Shown: positions 1 to 5,101 of the stretch, piece by piece
Layout of the letters: each line of letters starts with the position of its first letter
Position numbering within the stretch: the first letter of the stretch is position 1
Assembly (NCBI GenBank): GCA_023475455.1
Contig: JAMCVR010000227.1
Span: forward strand, 1-5,101
Length of the DNA stretch: 5,101 bases
DNA from: Thermoplasmatota archaeon
GTDB lineage: Bacteria; Pseudomonadota; Gammaproteobacteria; Burkholderiales; Thiobacillaceae
Direction of reading: 5' to 3'
The notes under the pieces: model-generated
Told to the model about the DNA's origin: nothing
Seen by the model: the letters and a program-made list of their open reading frames with translations, nothing else
The model's database searches: none
Position numbers and translations under genes: made by a program

Positions 1-1249
1 TAGCGAGCAGCGTCGTGGCGAAACCGGCTGTCGCCTGGGTGCCGCCGAGGGTAATGCCAGCCGATGACTGCAGAGTGAGTTGCCCGCGGTATGTTTCGGC
101 GCCTGCTGCCAGAGAAAAGTTGGCGCCGCTCGCCGTGTTGGTTGTAAATGCCGTGTCCACGACTTCAGTGGCTGCGCCTCCGGTAACCGCGAAGCTTTCG
201 CTGATTACGATATTGCGCCCGTCGGCTGCCTGGAGTTGAAGCTCGCCAGCCGTGGTTTTCGATGCCACCACCCCCGTAGTCGACTGGAACGAATTGATGT
301 TCTGAACGGCGGCATCAATACTCACATCGCCGGTTGCGGTGATCACAGCCTGCCCATTGATGCTCAATGTGTAGTTCAGAGTGCCTGTAGTGTTCGTATT
401 GAGGAAATCGCTCACGCCGGCAGCGCCCGTCGCCGACGCCGCAAAGGTTTTCGTGTTGTCGGCGGAGGCGGTGACGCCGGCAATGCCAGATGCGTTGATC
501 GCCGCCGCTTTTGCGAACGCGCTGGTCGCATCCTGGTAGGTAGGTGCAGCGGTACCGACGTAATCGGCTGAGTTGTTAATGTTGGTACCGTTCAGACTGA
601 AGTTCGAACCGTTGAAGGCGGTGTCCGATACGCCGCCATACGTATTGGCACCCGTGTTGAAAGTGGTGGTGCCGTTGGTGGCGGCACCTACCGCAGCCAC
701 CGCCACAGCCGTGGTGCCGGCCTGATTGACGTAGGAACCGATATCCGCAGTCTTCATGCTGGTATTAAGGCCGACAGAGATCGTTTCGCCGACGTTGGCG
801 CCGACCTGGAAAGCGGCGTTGCCGAAGCTGCCGTCAAGGATCTTGCGGCCGTTGAACGAGGTCTGCGAGGCGATGCGCTCGATTTCAGCGATACGCTGCT
901 GCACTTCGAGGTCAAGCGCGGCGCGGTCGGAGGCGCTGTTGGTGGCGTTGGCCGACTGCACGGCCAGCTCGCGGACGCGCTGCAGGTTCTGGGTCAGCTC
1001 GCCGAGCGCGCCTTCGCCGGTCTGCGCCAGCGAAATGCCGTCGTTGGCGTTGCGCACTGCCTGGTTCAGGCCGCGGATCTGGGTGGTGAAGCGCTCGGAA
1101 ATCGCGAGGCCGGCGGCGTCGTCTTTCGCGCTGTTGATGCGCAGGCCGGACGACAGGCGCTGCAGCGAGGTCTGCAAACTGTTTTGCGAGGTGGTCAGGT
1201 TGCGCTGCGCGTTGATCGACGCGACGTTGGTGTTGATCACTGCTGCCAT
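1..1249 (-). CDS. fliC: Flagellin, N-terminal and central part (3' end beyond the left window edge)
   Basis: Structural subunit of the flagellar filament, exported by the flagellar type III system and polymerised outside the cell. The start codon is ATG at 1249-1247, and 416 codons are open to the left edge. Residues 1 to about 160 are the conserved D0/D1 region: it begins [18 protein letters not shown] and includes [20 protein letters not shown] (31-50), [15 protein letters not shown] (89-103) and [12 protein letters not shown] (129-140). From about 165 to 416 it is a low-complexity Thr/Ala/Asn/Gly-rich variable domain. A stretch with the character of a flagellin IN motif lies near 295-352 (SINGQAV, then DGRNIVIS). 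The conserved C-terminal D1/D0 helices have not begun by residue 416, so the full protein probably exceeds 500 residues, longer than minimal flagellins. There is a strong ribosome binding site 7 nt upstream and a sigma-28-like promoter about 100 bp upstream. The variable domain uses codons differently from the N-terminus. The family call is secure; the symbol follows the usual name for the major flagellin, and this could be one of several paralogues. Confidence 0.96.
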   Translation of the reverse strand, partial: MAAVINTNVASINAQRNLTTSQNSLQTSLQRLSSGLRINSAKDDAAGLAISERFTTQIRGLNQAVRNANDGISLAQTGEGALGELTQNLQRVRELAVQSANATNSASDRAALDLEVQQRIAEIERIASQTSFNGRKILDGSFGNAAFQVGANVGETISVGLNTSMKTADIGSYVNQAGTTAVAVAAVGAATNGTTTFNTGANTYGGVSDTAFNGSNFSLNGTNINNSADYVGTAAPTYQDATSAFAKAAAINASGIAGVTASADNTKTFAASATGAAGVSDFLNTNTTGTLNYTLSINGQAVITATGDVSIDAAVQNINSFQSTTGVVASKTTAGELQLQAADGRNIVISESFAVTGGAATEVVDTAFTTNTASGANFSLAAGAETYRGQLTLQSSAGITLGGTQATAGFATTLLA

Positions 1250-1256
1250 GATGTTT

Positions 1257-1262
1257 CTCCTT
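1257..1262 (-). promoter_or_regulatory. Ribosome binding site of flagellin
   Basis: Read on the minus strand the sequence is AAGGAG, then 7 nt, then ATG at 1249. This is a near-perfect Shine-Dalgarno match at ideal spacing. It fixes the flagellin start and fits a very highly translated mRNA. It is much stronger than anything in front of the cyclase or response regulator genes. The same bases form the core of a possible CsrA/RsmA site (ACAAGGA, 1264-1258). Confidence 0.9.
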
Positions 1263-1317
1263 GTGTGGGTCGAGGGTCCCGGCTTGATTCCCCTTAGGGC
1301 TCTGGTGCCGTCAACTT

Positions 1318-1346
1318 CGGTTTGCCCGCTGGGGCTACATGAACCG
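1318..1346 (-). other. Nested hairpin near the 5' end of the flagellin leader
   Basis: The outer arms are CGGTT and AACCG, enclosing an inner GCCC/GGGC stem with a 4-nt loop. If transcription begins near 1352, as the promoter predicts, this structure sits within the first 35 nt of the mRNA. 5'-proximal hairpins often stabilise abundant transcripts, but that role is inference. The stems are short and separated by unpaired bases. Confidence 0.35.
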
Positions 1347-1358
1347 CCGTTGTGTGAG

Positions 1359-1385
1359 GAATCGTCGGGGGTCGGAGAAAGTTAA
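1359..1385 (-). promoter_or_regulatory. Candidate sigma-28 (FliA) promoter for flagellin
   Basis: On the minus strand the -35 element is TTAACTTT (1385-1378), followed by 11 nt and the -10 element GACGATTC (1366-1359). Against the enterobacterial FliA consensus TAAAGTTT-N11-GCCGATAA this matches 6 of 8 and 5 of 8 positions with exactly the consensus spacing, and it keeps the CGAT core. Transcription would start near 1352, giving a leader of about 100 nt before the flagellin ATG. Late flagellin genes are classically FliA-dependent, which supports the call. Mismatches at the end of the -10 element keep this a prediction. Confidence 0.62.
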
Positions 1386-1471
1386 GGGCATGATTTAAAA
1401 AGTTGCAGGGGGCCTTCAGGATCGATAAAACGGGTCGATAGGGGGTGCCGGCCCCGGCCGGAAAGGCACTC

Positions 1472-1501
1472 GCGGGCGCGTCCGCAGCCCGGCGCGCCCG
1501 C
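1472..1501 (-). terminator. GC-rich hairpin downstream of the cyclase gene, possible terminator
   Basis: A perfect 9-bp inverted repeat (1472-1480 with 1493-1501; core CGGGCGCG/CGCGCCCG) encloses a 12-nt loop. It begins 27 bp past the cyclase stop codon. The position suits transcription termination or mRNA 3'-end protection. No T-tract follows on the minus strand, only a CTTTCC stretch some bases later, so it is not a textbook intrinsic terminator. Confidence 0.4.
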
Positions 1502-1527
1502 TGCATCGCTACTTATATACATAGCAT

Positions 1528-3120
1528 TCATGCCGGCAGGCTGCCCGCTGCGGCGGCCTGCGCCGTCGCGGCCTTCACCACGCGGTTCTTGCCCTGCTGC
1601 TTGGCCTGGTACATGGCGGCGTCGGCCCGGTCGATCAGGGTTTCCTGGGGTTCGCCGGTCGCGCGCTCGGCCACGCCGGCGCTGAAAGTGATCAGGATCT
1701 TCTCGTTGTCGGTGAGGAAATATTCCTTGGTCAGGCGGCGCTGCAGGCGGGCGACGATCCGGGCGGCCTCGTCGAGCGGGGTGTTGGGCATGATGATGAG
1801 GAATTCCTCGCCGCCCAGGCGCGCGATGTGGTCGGTGAGGCGCAACTGCGCCTTGGCGACCTTGACCAGGTGGACGAGCGCATCGTCGCCGGTCTGGTGG
1901 CCGCGCAGGTCGTTCAGGGCCTTGAAGTTGTCGATGTCGAGCACGGCGACGCAGAAAGGTGCGTCGTAGCGGTCGGCGCGCGCGGCCTCGCGGGCGAATT
2001 CCTCGTCTAGCCCGCGGCGGTTGAGGCTGCGGGTGAGGGGGTCTTCGCGCACCAGGGCGCTCATCTGCGCCAGCTCGGTTTCCAGTTGCTGGATGCGCGC
2101 CTCGGCCTGCAAGGCGGTGTCGCGCTGTTCCACCAGTTGCTTCTGGGCGCGGTGGCTCTCGGACTGGGCGGCGTAGGTGTCGGCCATCAGCGCCTTGAAA
2201 ATGCGGTTGAGCTCGATCACGTCCTCGGTCTGGCGGATCAGTTCGACGTGGTCGGACACCTTTTTCTGGTACTCGTCGCCGACGGCCACCGCGATGCCCA
2301 TGCTGTCGACGAAGGCGGTCATGCTCGCCTTGAGCGTGGCAGTGGCCTCCTTGAGGCTGTGCTTCACCAGACTTTGCTTGTAGATCACCTCTTTCAGGCG
2401 TTTTTCGGCCTCCTGCAGGCCGACCACGCGCAGCGGGCCGGCCAGCAATTCCTGCACCATCTCGATCTGGCCGCGCAGCCAGGTGTCGTCGTCGAGCAGT
2501 TCGCCGATGTTTTCCACCACCAGCAGCAGCACGCGCTTGAGAATGTCCTGCATGTCGCGGGCATCCGACGATTGCAGCTCGATGCTGACCCAGAGCGATT
2601 TCAGCGCAGCCGCGGCCTCGCGCAACTGGGCCGGGGTGAGAGCGGTGCGCAGGGATGCGGCGAGCTTGAGCGTTTTTTCCGCCAGGCGGGGGTCGTTGCC
2701 GAGCTGGGAGGCGACGCCGAATTCCAGCGTCTTGGCGAGCAGGTCGCGCAGCAGGGCTGCGTCGCCGTCGCCGGGTTCGTCGACCAGCGAAGTCGCAGGC
2801 CGCGCCGGCGGCTGCTTCAATTGCGGGGCGATTTCGGCGAGCAGGTAGCTGCATTGCCGCCAGTCCCCCTTGTCCACCGCCTTGCCAAGGCTTGCGAGCC
2901 GGGCCGACAGCCCGGGGTGCTGGGCTGATAGGTCCTTGACCAGCCCGGCCAGCACGCCCGCCGCGCTGGGGCCGGCAGCCTTGCCGACAATTTCGTCGTA
3001 CAGCGTCTGATAGTTGTCCGGCGTCGGCGCGATGCGCCGCATGGCGAGCCGACGCAGGGCTTCGCGTGCGACTTCGGTCGGATTGGCGATGTTCAGCTTG
3101 TTGTCGGTGGGTTCTGCCAT
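1528..3120 (-). CDS. Diguanylate cyclase with C-terminal GGDEF domain
   Basis: Predicted to make cyclic di-GMP from two GTP. The 530-residue protein starts at ATG 3120-3118 and ends at TGA 1530-1528. The GGDEF domain spans about 357-520. It has the entry motif DPLTRSLNRRG (360-370), the metal-binding stretch DIDNFK (395-400), the active site GGEEF (436-440) and the closing DRADAAMYQAKQQGKN region (497-512). R427-L-T-D430 stands at the expected distance before GGEEF as a canonical inhibitory I-site, so product feedback is likely. Residues about 318-357 look like a coiled coil. The upstream part (1-317) is mostly helical and Leu/Ala-rich, with no PAS, GAF, receiver or EAL signature and no clear membrane segment, so the enzyme is probably cytoplasmic. 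The input signal is unknown. No good Shine-Dalgarno precedes the ATG (CTTTTCCGCCCC); the start is supported by the frame and by the charged N-terminus that follows. It lies downstream of the response regulator gene and upstream of flagellin. Confidence 0.95.
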   Translation of the reverse strand: MAEPTDNKLNIANPTEVAREALRRLAMRRIAPTPDNYQTLYDEIVGKAAGPSAAGVLAGLVKDLSAQHPGLSARLASLGKAVDKGDWRQCSYLLAEIAPQLKQPPARPATSLVDEPGDGDAALLRDLLAKTLEFGVASQLGNDPRLAEKTLKLAASLRTALTPAQLREAAAALKSLWVSIELQSSDARDMQDILKRVLLLVVENIGELLDDDTWLRGQIEMVQELLAGPLRVVGLQEAEKRLKEVIYKQSLVKHSLKEATATLKASMTAFVDSMGIAVAVGDEYQKKVSDHVELIRQTEDVIELNRIFKALMADTYAAQSESHRAQKQLVEQRDTALQAEARIQQLETELAQMSALVREDPLTRSLNRRGLDEEFAREAARADRYDAPFCVAVLDIDNFKALNDLRGHQTGDDALVHLVKVAKAQLRLTDHIARLGGEEFLIIMPNTPLDEAARIVARLQRRLTKEYFLTDNEKILITFSAGVAERATGEPQETLIDRADAAMYQAKQQGKNRVVKAATAQAAAAGSLPA

Positions 3121-3297
3121 GGGGCGGAAAAGCCGGGGATTCGGGATAGCAGCATGGTAAGCCCGCCGGAGGGGAGGGGGAAGACCGGATTAAGGCGGGG
3201 AAATCCCGGCAATTCCGGGATGAAGTTCAGGGTTCAGGGGTCGGGATTCAGGGGATGAGCGGCCACAGGCCGCGATATCTTCCCTGACCCCTGACCC
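3121..3297. other. Intergenic region between the response regulator and cyclase genes
   Basis: A 177-bp stretch with no gene. Its right-hand half is occupied by a composite inverted repeat and a second, perfect 7-bp hairpin. The remainder (3202-3121) is polypyrimidine-rich on the transcribed strand (CTTCCCCCTCCCCTCC). I could not find a convincing sigma-70, sigma-54 or sigma-28 promoter for the cyclase here, so the cyclase may have its own weak promoter or be read through from the kinase/regulator genes. Confidence 0.7.
3203..3221. repeat. Perfect inverted repeat (7-bp stem, 5-nt loop)
   Basis: ATCCCGG (3203-3209), a CAATT loop, then CCGGGAT (3215-3221). On the minus strand the right-hand stem is followed by TTTCCCC, so it could be a weak terminator for the regulator gene. 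As a symmetric site about 100 bp upstream of the cyclase start it could equally be a protein-binding site. The sequence does not distinguish the two. Confidence 0.55.
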
Positions 3298-3299
3298 CT
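3226..3299. repeat. Composite inverted repeat with heptamer-like units around a GC palindrome
   Basis: The left side contains TTCAGGG (3226), TTCAGGGG (3233), TCGGGA (3241) and TTCAGGGG (3247). The right side (3282-3299) contains two TGACCCC units in opposite orientation. The 18-bp arms 3236-3253 and 3282-3299 are reverse complements at 15 of 18 positions. They enclose a perfect GCGGCC-ACA-GGCCGC palindrome (3259-3273). The right arm runs into the TAG stop codon of the response regulator. It can form a long hairpin in mRNA and may end or stabilise the kinase/regulator transcript. It could also be one copy of a dispersed intergenic repeat family; only one copy is visible here. Confidence 0.7.
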
Positions 3300-3942
3300 A
3301 ATCCAGCAAGCCCTGCTTGATCGCGTAATGCGTCAGCTCGGCGTTGTTCTTCATGCCCATCTTCTTCAAGAGCCGGGCGCGGTACATGCTGATGGTCTTG
3401 ACCGAGAGCGCGAGCTTGTCGGCGATGGCCGACACCGGCAGGCCGGAGGCGATCATGCACAGGGTCTGGTACTCGCGGTTGGACAGGGTCTCGTGCGGGG
3501 CGACGTCGCGTTCGCCGCTGACCTGGCTGGCGAGTTCCTGCGCGACTTCGGCGCTGATGTATTTCTTGCCTGCGGCGACCATGCGGATGGCGTCGATGAG
3601 CTGGGCGGGCGCGCTCTGCTTGTTGAGGTAGCCGGCGGCGCCGGTCTTGAGGGCGCGCACGGCGTACTGGGTCTCGCGGTGCATGGAGAGCATGAGCACC
3701 GGCAGGTCCGGGTATTCCTTCTTCATCAGTTCCAGCGTTTCCAGGCCGCTGCGGTCGGGCATGGAAATGTCCATCAGCACCATGTCGTAGGGTTGCTGGC
3801 GGACGGTGCGCAGGGCCGCGCTGGAGCAATCGGCTTCGCCGGCGACTTCGATGTCGTCGACTTCGGCGAGGATCTGCTTCAGGCCTTCGCGCACGATGGC
3901 GTGGTCGTCGACGATGAGAATGCGGTGGGGGCGGGCGGGCAC
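3298..3942 (-). CDS. Two-component response regulator, NarL/FixJ family (REC plus LuxR-type HTH)
   Basis: A cytoplasmic DNA-binding response regulator of 214 residues, the usual length for the family. The receiver domain (about 6-122) has the acidic pair D12-D13 in ILIVDDHAIVREG, phospho-acceptor D58 in MVLMDISMPDRSG, the switch Ser S86 in VLMLSMH and the conserved Lys K108 in AAGYLNK. A LuxR-type helix-turn-helix (about 150-212) follows: LSNREYQTLCMIASG, then SVKTISMYRARLLKKMGMKN. All residues needed for phosphorylation are present. The start is GTG (3942-3940), chosen because the receiver fold begins directly after it and no in-frame ATG or TTG lies in the 37-bp gap upstream; only a weak GGA precedes it. 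The histidine kinase gene ends 37 bp upstream on the same strand, so the two very likely form one operon and a cognate pair. The target genes and signal are unknown. General resemblance to GacA/UvrY-type regulators is not enough to assign that name. Confidence 0.96.
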   Translation of the reverse strand: MPARPHRILIVDDHAIVREGLKQILAEVDDIEVAGEADCSSAALRTVRQQPYDMVLMDISMPDRSGLETLELMKKEYPDLPVLMLSMHRETQYAVRALKTGAAGYLNKQSAPAQLIDAIRMVAAGKKYISAEVAQELASQVSGERDVAPHETLSNREYQTLCMIASGLPVSAIADKLALSVKTISMYRARLLKKMGMKNNAELTHYAIKQGLLD

Positions 3943-3979
3943 GGGCGTTCCAGAACAACGAATGGCGGAAATTATGCCG

Positions 3980-5101
3980 CTATTTGCGCGCGCGCGGCAG
4001 CGGGATGCGCAGGCTGACGCGGGTGCCGCGGCGCCCGGCGGGCGCGACGCCGAGCTCGCCGCCGAGCGCGGTGGCGCGCTCGATCATGCCCAGCACGCCG
4101 AAGCCGTCGCGGCCGTTCTTCTCCGCGCCGGGGCGGATGCCGCGGCCGTTGTCGGTAATGGTGACCTTGAGCGCGGTGCGGGTGACCGTCATCGCCACCT
4201 TCACGCGAGTGGCCTGGGCGTGCTTGGCGACGTTGGTCAACGCTTCCTGGACGATGCGGAACACCGCGATGTCGGCGTCCTGCGCGAGCGTCACCGGCTG
4301 TGCGGGCGGGCTGAACTCGCAGGCGATGTCGGTGTAGGACTGGAAGCGCTTGAGCATCCACTCGATCGCCGAGACGATGCCGAAATCGAGCGCGGGCGGC
4401 CGGAGGCTGGTGGCGATGCGGTGGGTCGCCTCGATGGTCTGGTCGACGACGTTGTCGAGGTAGGCGGTGCGCCTGGCGAGTTCGGGCGCGTCGGCGGGCA
4501 GATGGCGCGTCAGCCACGACAGGCCGATCTTGATCGCGGTGAGGTTGCCGCCGAGGTCGTCGTGCACTTCGCGCGCCAGGTGCAGGCGTTCGCGTTCGCG
4601 CACCGTTTCCACGTGCGCGGCGAGCGCCGAGAGCTGGGCGCGCGACTGGCGGATTTCCGCTTCGGCCTGCTTGCTGTGGGTGACGTTGAGCATGATGCCG
4701 TCCCAGATCGGACCGTCGGGCGTGTCGCGGCGGCTCACGCGCAGGTTGACCCATTTCACGTCCTTCCAGGCTTCCATGCGGAGGCGGCCGACCCAGTTGA
4801 AGGTGAGGTGGACGCCGCCGGCCTCGGCCAGGCGCGCTTGGTAGTCGACCTTGTCCTCGTCGAGGATGAGCTTGAAGAACAGCGCGGGGTCGGCGCGCAG
4901 GGCGGCCGGCTTGATGCCGAGCAGCTGCGCCGACTGCGCGCTCACGTAGCGCAGCACCGTTTCGCCGCCGGGTCCGCGCTGCACCTGGTAGGCCATGCCG
5001 GGAATGTGGGCGACGATGGCGCGCAGATCCGAGGCGGAATGCGCCAGCGCCTGCCGGCTCGCCTCGCGCTGGCTGGCATCGGTGGCGATCCAGATGACGA
5101 C
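3980..5101 (-). CDS. PAS sensor histidine kinase, HisKA_3 class (5' end beyond the right window edge)
   Basis: Senses an unknown signal, autophosphorylates on His and passes the phosphate to a NarL-type regulator. The frame is open to the right edge, with 373 codons visible to the TAG at 3982-3980. Numbering from the first visible codon, residues 1-17 (VVIWIATDASQREASRQ) look like the end of an upstream PAS/PAC module. A second PAS domain covers about 24-142 (DLRAIVAHIPGMAYQV to WDGIMLNVTHSKQAE). The dimerisation helix carries the phospho-acceptor H180 in AREVHDDLGGNLTAIK. The ATPase domain has the N box EALTNVAKHA (N290), the G1 box ITDNGRGI (D317) and the G2 region GFGVLGMIERA (from 333). 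The ATG at 4996 lies inside the PAS region and is not the true start. No membrane segment is visible, but the missing N-terminus could hold one. The gene is followed after 37 bp by the response regulator, its probable partner. Confidence 0.95.
   Translation of the reverse strand, partial: VVIWIATDASQREASRQALAHSASDLRAIVAHIPGMAYQVQRGPGGETVLRYVSAQSAQLLGIKPAALRADPALFFKLILDEDKVDYQARLAEAGGVHLTFNWVGRLRMEAWKDVKWVNLRVSRRDTPDGPIWDGIMLNVTHSKQAEAEIRQSRAQLSALAAHVETVRERERLHLAREVHDDLGGNLTAIKIGLSWLTRHLPADAPELARRTAYLDNVVDQTIEATHRIATSLRPPALDFGIVSAIEWMLKRFQSYTDIACEFSPPAQPVTLAQDADIAVFRIVQEALTNVAKHAQATRVKVAMTVTRTALKVTITDNGRGIRPGAEKNGRDGFGVLGMIERATALGGELGVAPAGRRGTRVSLRIPLPRARK

Larger units (their letters stand above)
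1250..1527. other. Intergenic region between the cyclase and flagellin genes
   Basis: About 278 bp with no credible gene. In transcription order it holds a short AT-rich patch just after the cyclase stop (1523-1511), a GC-rich hairpin (1501-1472), two direct copies of TCGATA 13 bp apart (plus-strand 1422-1427 and 1435-1440), the sigma-28-like promoter (1385-1359), and the flagellin leader with its ribosome binding site. The leader also contains a nested hairpin (1346-1318) and three GGA motifs. Open frames crossing this region on either strand lack family resemblance or a usable ribosome binding site. Confidence 0.8.

Noticed and set aside
756..1385. A 209-codon open frame on the plus strand across the flagellin 5' end
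   Set aside because: It is antisense to the highly conserved flagellin N-terminus and its promoter. The product is Ser/Arg/Leu-rich without recognisable domains.
1394..1428. Plus-strand sigma-28-like elements: AAAAGTTG followed by ATCGATAA
   Set aside because: The spacing is about 15 nt instead of 11, and no plus-strand gene follows.
1395..1460. A sigma-54 (GG-N10-GC) promoter upstream of flagellin
   Set aside because: GGCAC at about 1450 and the CTGCA stretch near 1405 do not pair with partners at the strict -24/-12 spacing.
1509..1545. AT-rich TATATAAG patch after the cyclase stop as a sigma-70 -10 element
   Set aside because: The best -35 at usable spacing (CTGCCG) matches only 3 of 6 consensus bases, and a GC-rich hairpin lies directly downstream. 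Too weak to call.
1382..2854. A 490-codon open frame on the minus strand
   Set aside because: It overlaps the GGDEF cyclase in another frame. Its translation is dominated by Arg, Pro, Ala and Gly, typical of a shadow frame in GC-rich DNA, while the cyclase frame has a complete domain.
2086..2928. A 280-codon open frame on the plus strand, antisense to the cyclase
   Set aside because: It mirrors the cyclase codons, is rich in Leu/Val/Gly/Gln repeats with no family motif, and has no ribosome binding site of note.
3972..4754. A 260-codon Arg/Pro-rich open frame on the minus strand
   Set aside because: Shadow of the histidine kinase in another frame; the kinase frame has all catalytic boxes.

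Overview
This window reads as ordinary chromosomal DNA from a flagellated, GC-rich proteobacterium. The flagellin N-terminus and the paired sensor kinase and NarL-type regulator look most like Betaproteobacteria (Rhodocyclales or Nitrosomonadales-like lineages). That assignment is inference from protein style, not a database result. All four protein genes lie head-to-tail on the minus strand, so transcription runs from the right edge to the left edge.

Layout in the direction of transcription: (1) 5101-3980 is a PAS-containing sensor histidine kinase of the HisKA_3/NarX-UhpB class, whose N-terminus lies beyond the right edge. (2) 3942-3298 is its probable partner, a 214-residue NarL/FixJ-type response regulator with a GTG start, only 37 bp downstream. 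(3) 3297-3121 is an intergenic stretch with two stacked inverted repeats; one is built from TGACCCC/TTCAGGGG-like units and reaches into the regulator's stop codon. (4) 3120-1528 is a 530-residue diguanylate cyclase with an intact GGEEF active site and an RxxD inhibitory site. (5) 1527-1250 is a gene-free stretch with a GC-rich hairpin after the cyclase, a good sigma-28 (FliA)-like promoter and a roughly 100-nt leader with a strong ribosome binding site. (6) 1249-1 is a flagellin gene whose C-terminal part lies beyond the left edge.

The likely joint theme is motility and its control. A phosphorelay of unknown signal (kinase to regulator) sits beside a c-di-GMP synthase, which typically lowers motility, and beside the filament gene expressed late in the flagellar cascade. 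A direct regulatory link between these parts is inference from proximity. I found no mobile element, CRISPR array, tRNA or rRNA, and no gene set that looks like an undescribed system. The points most worth a second look are the possible CsrA/RsmA target in the flagellin leader, the composite inverted repeat at 3226-3299, the shift in codon use inside flagellin, and the unassigned N-terminal half of the cyclase.
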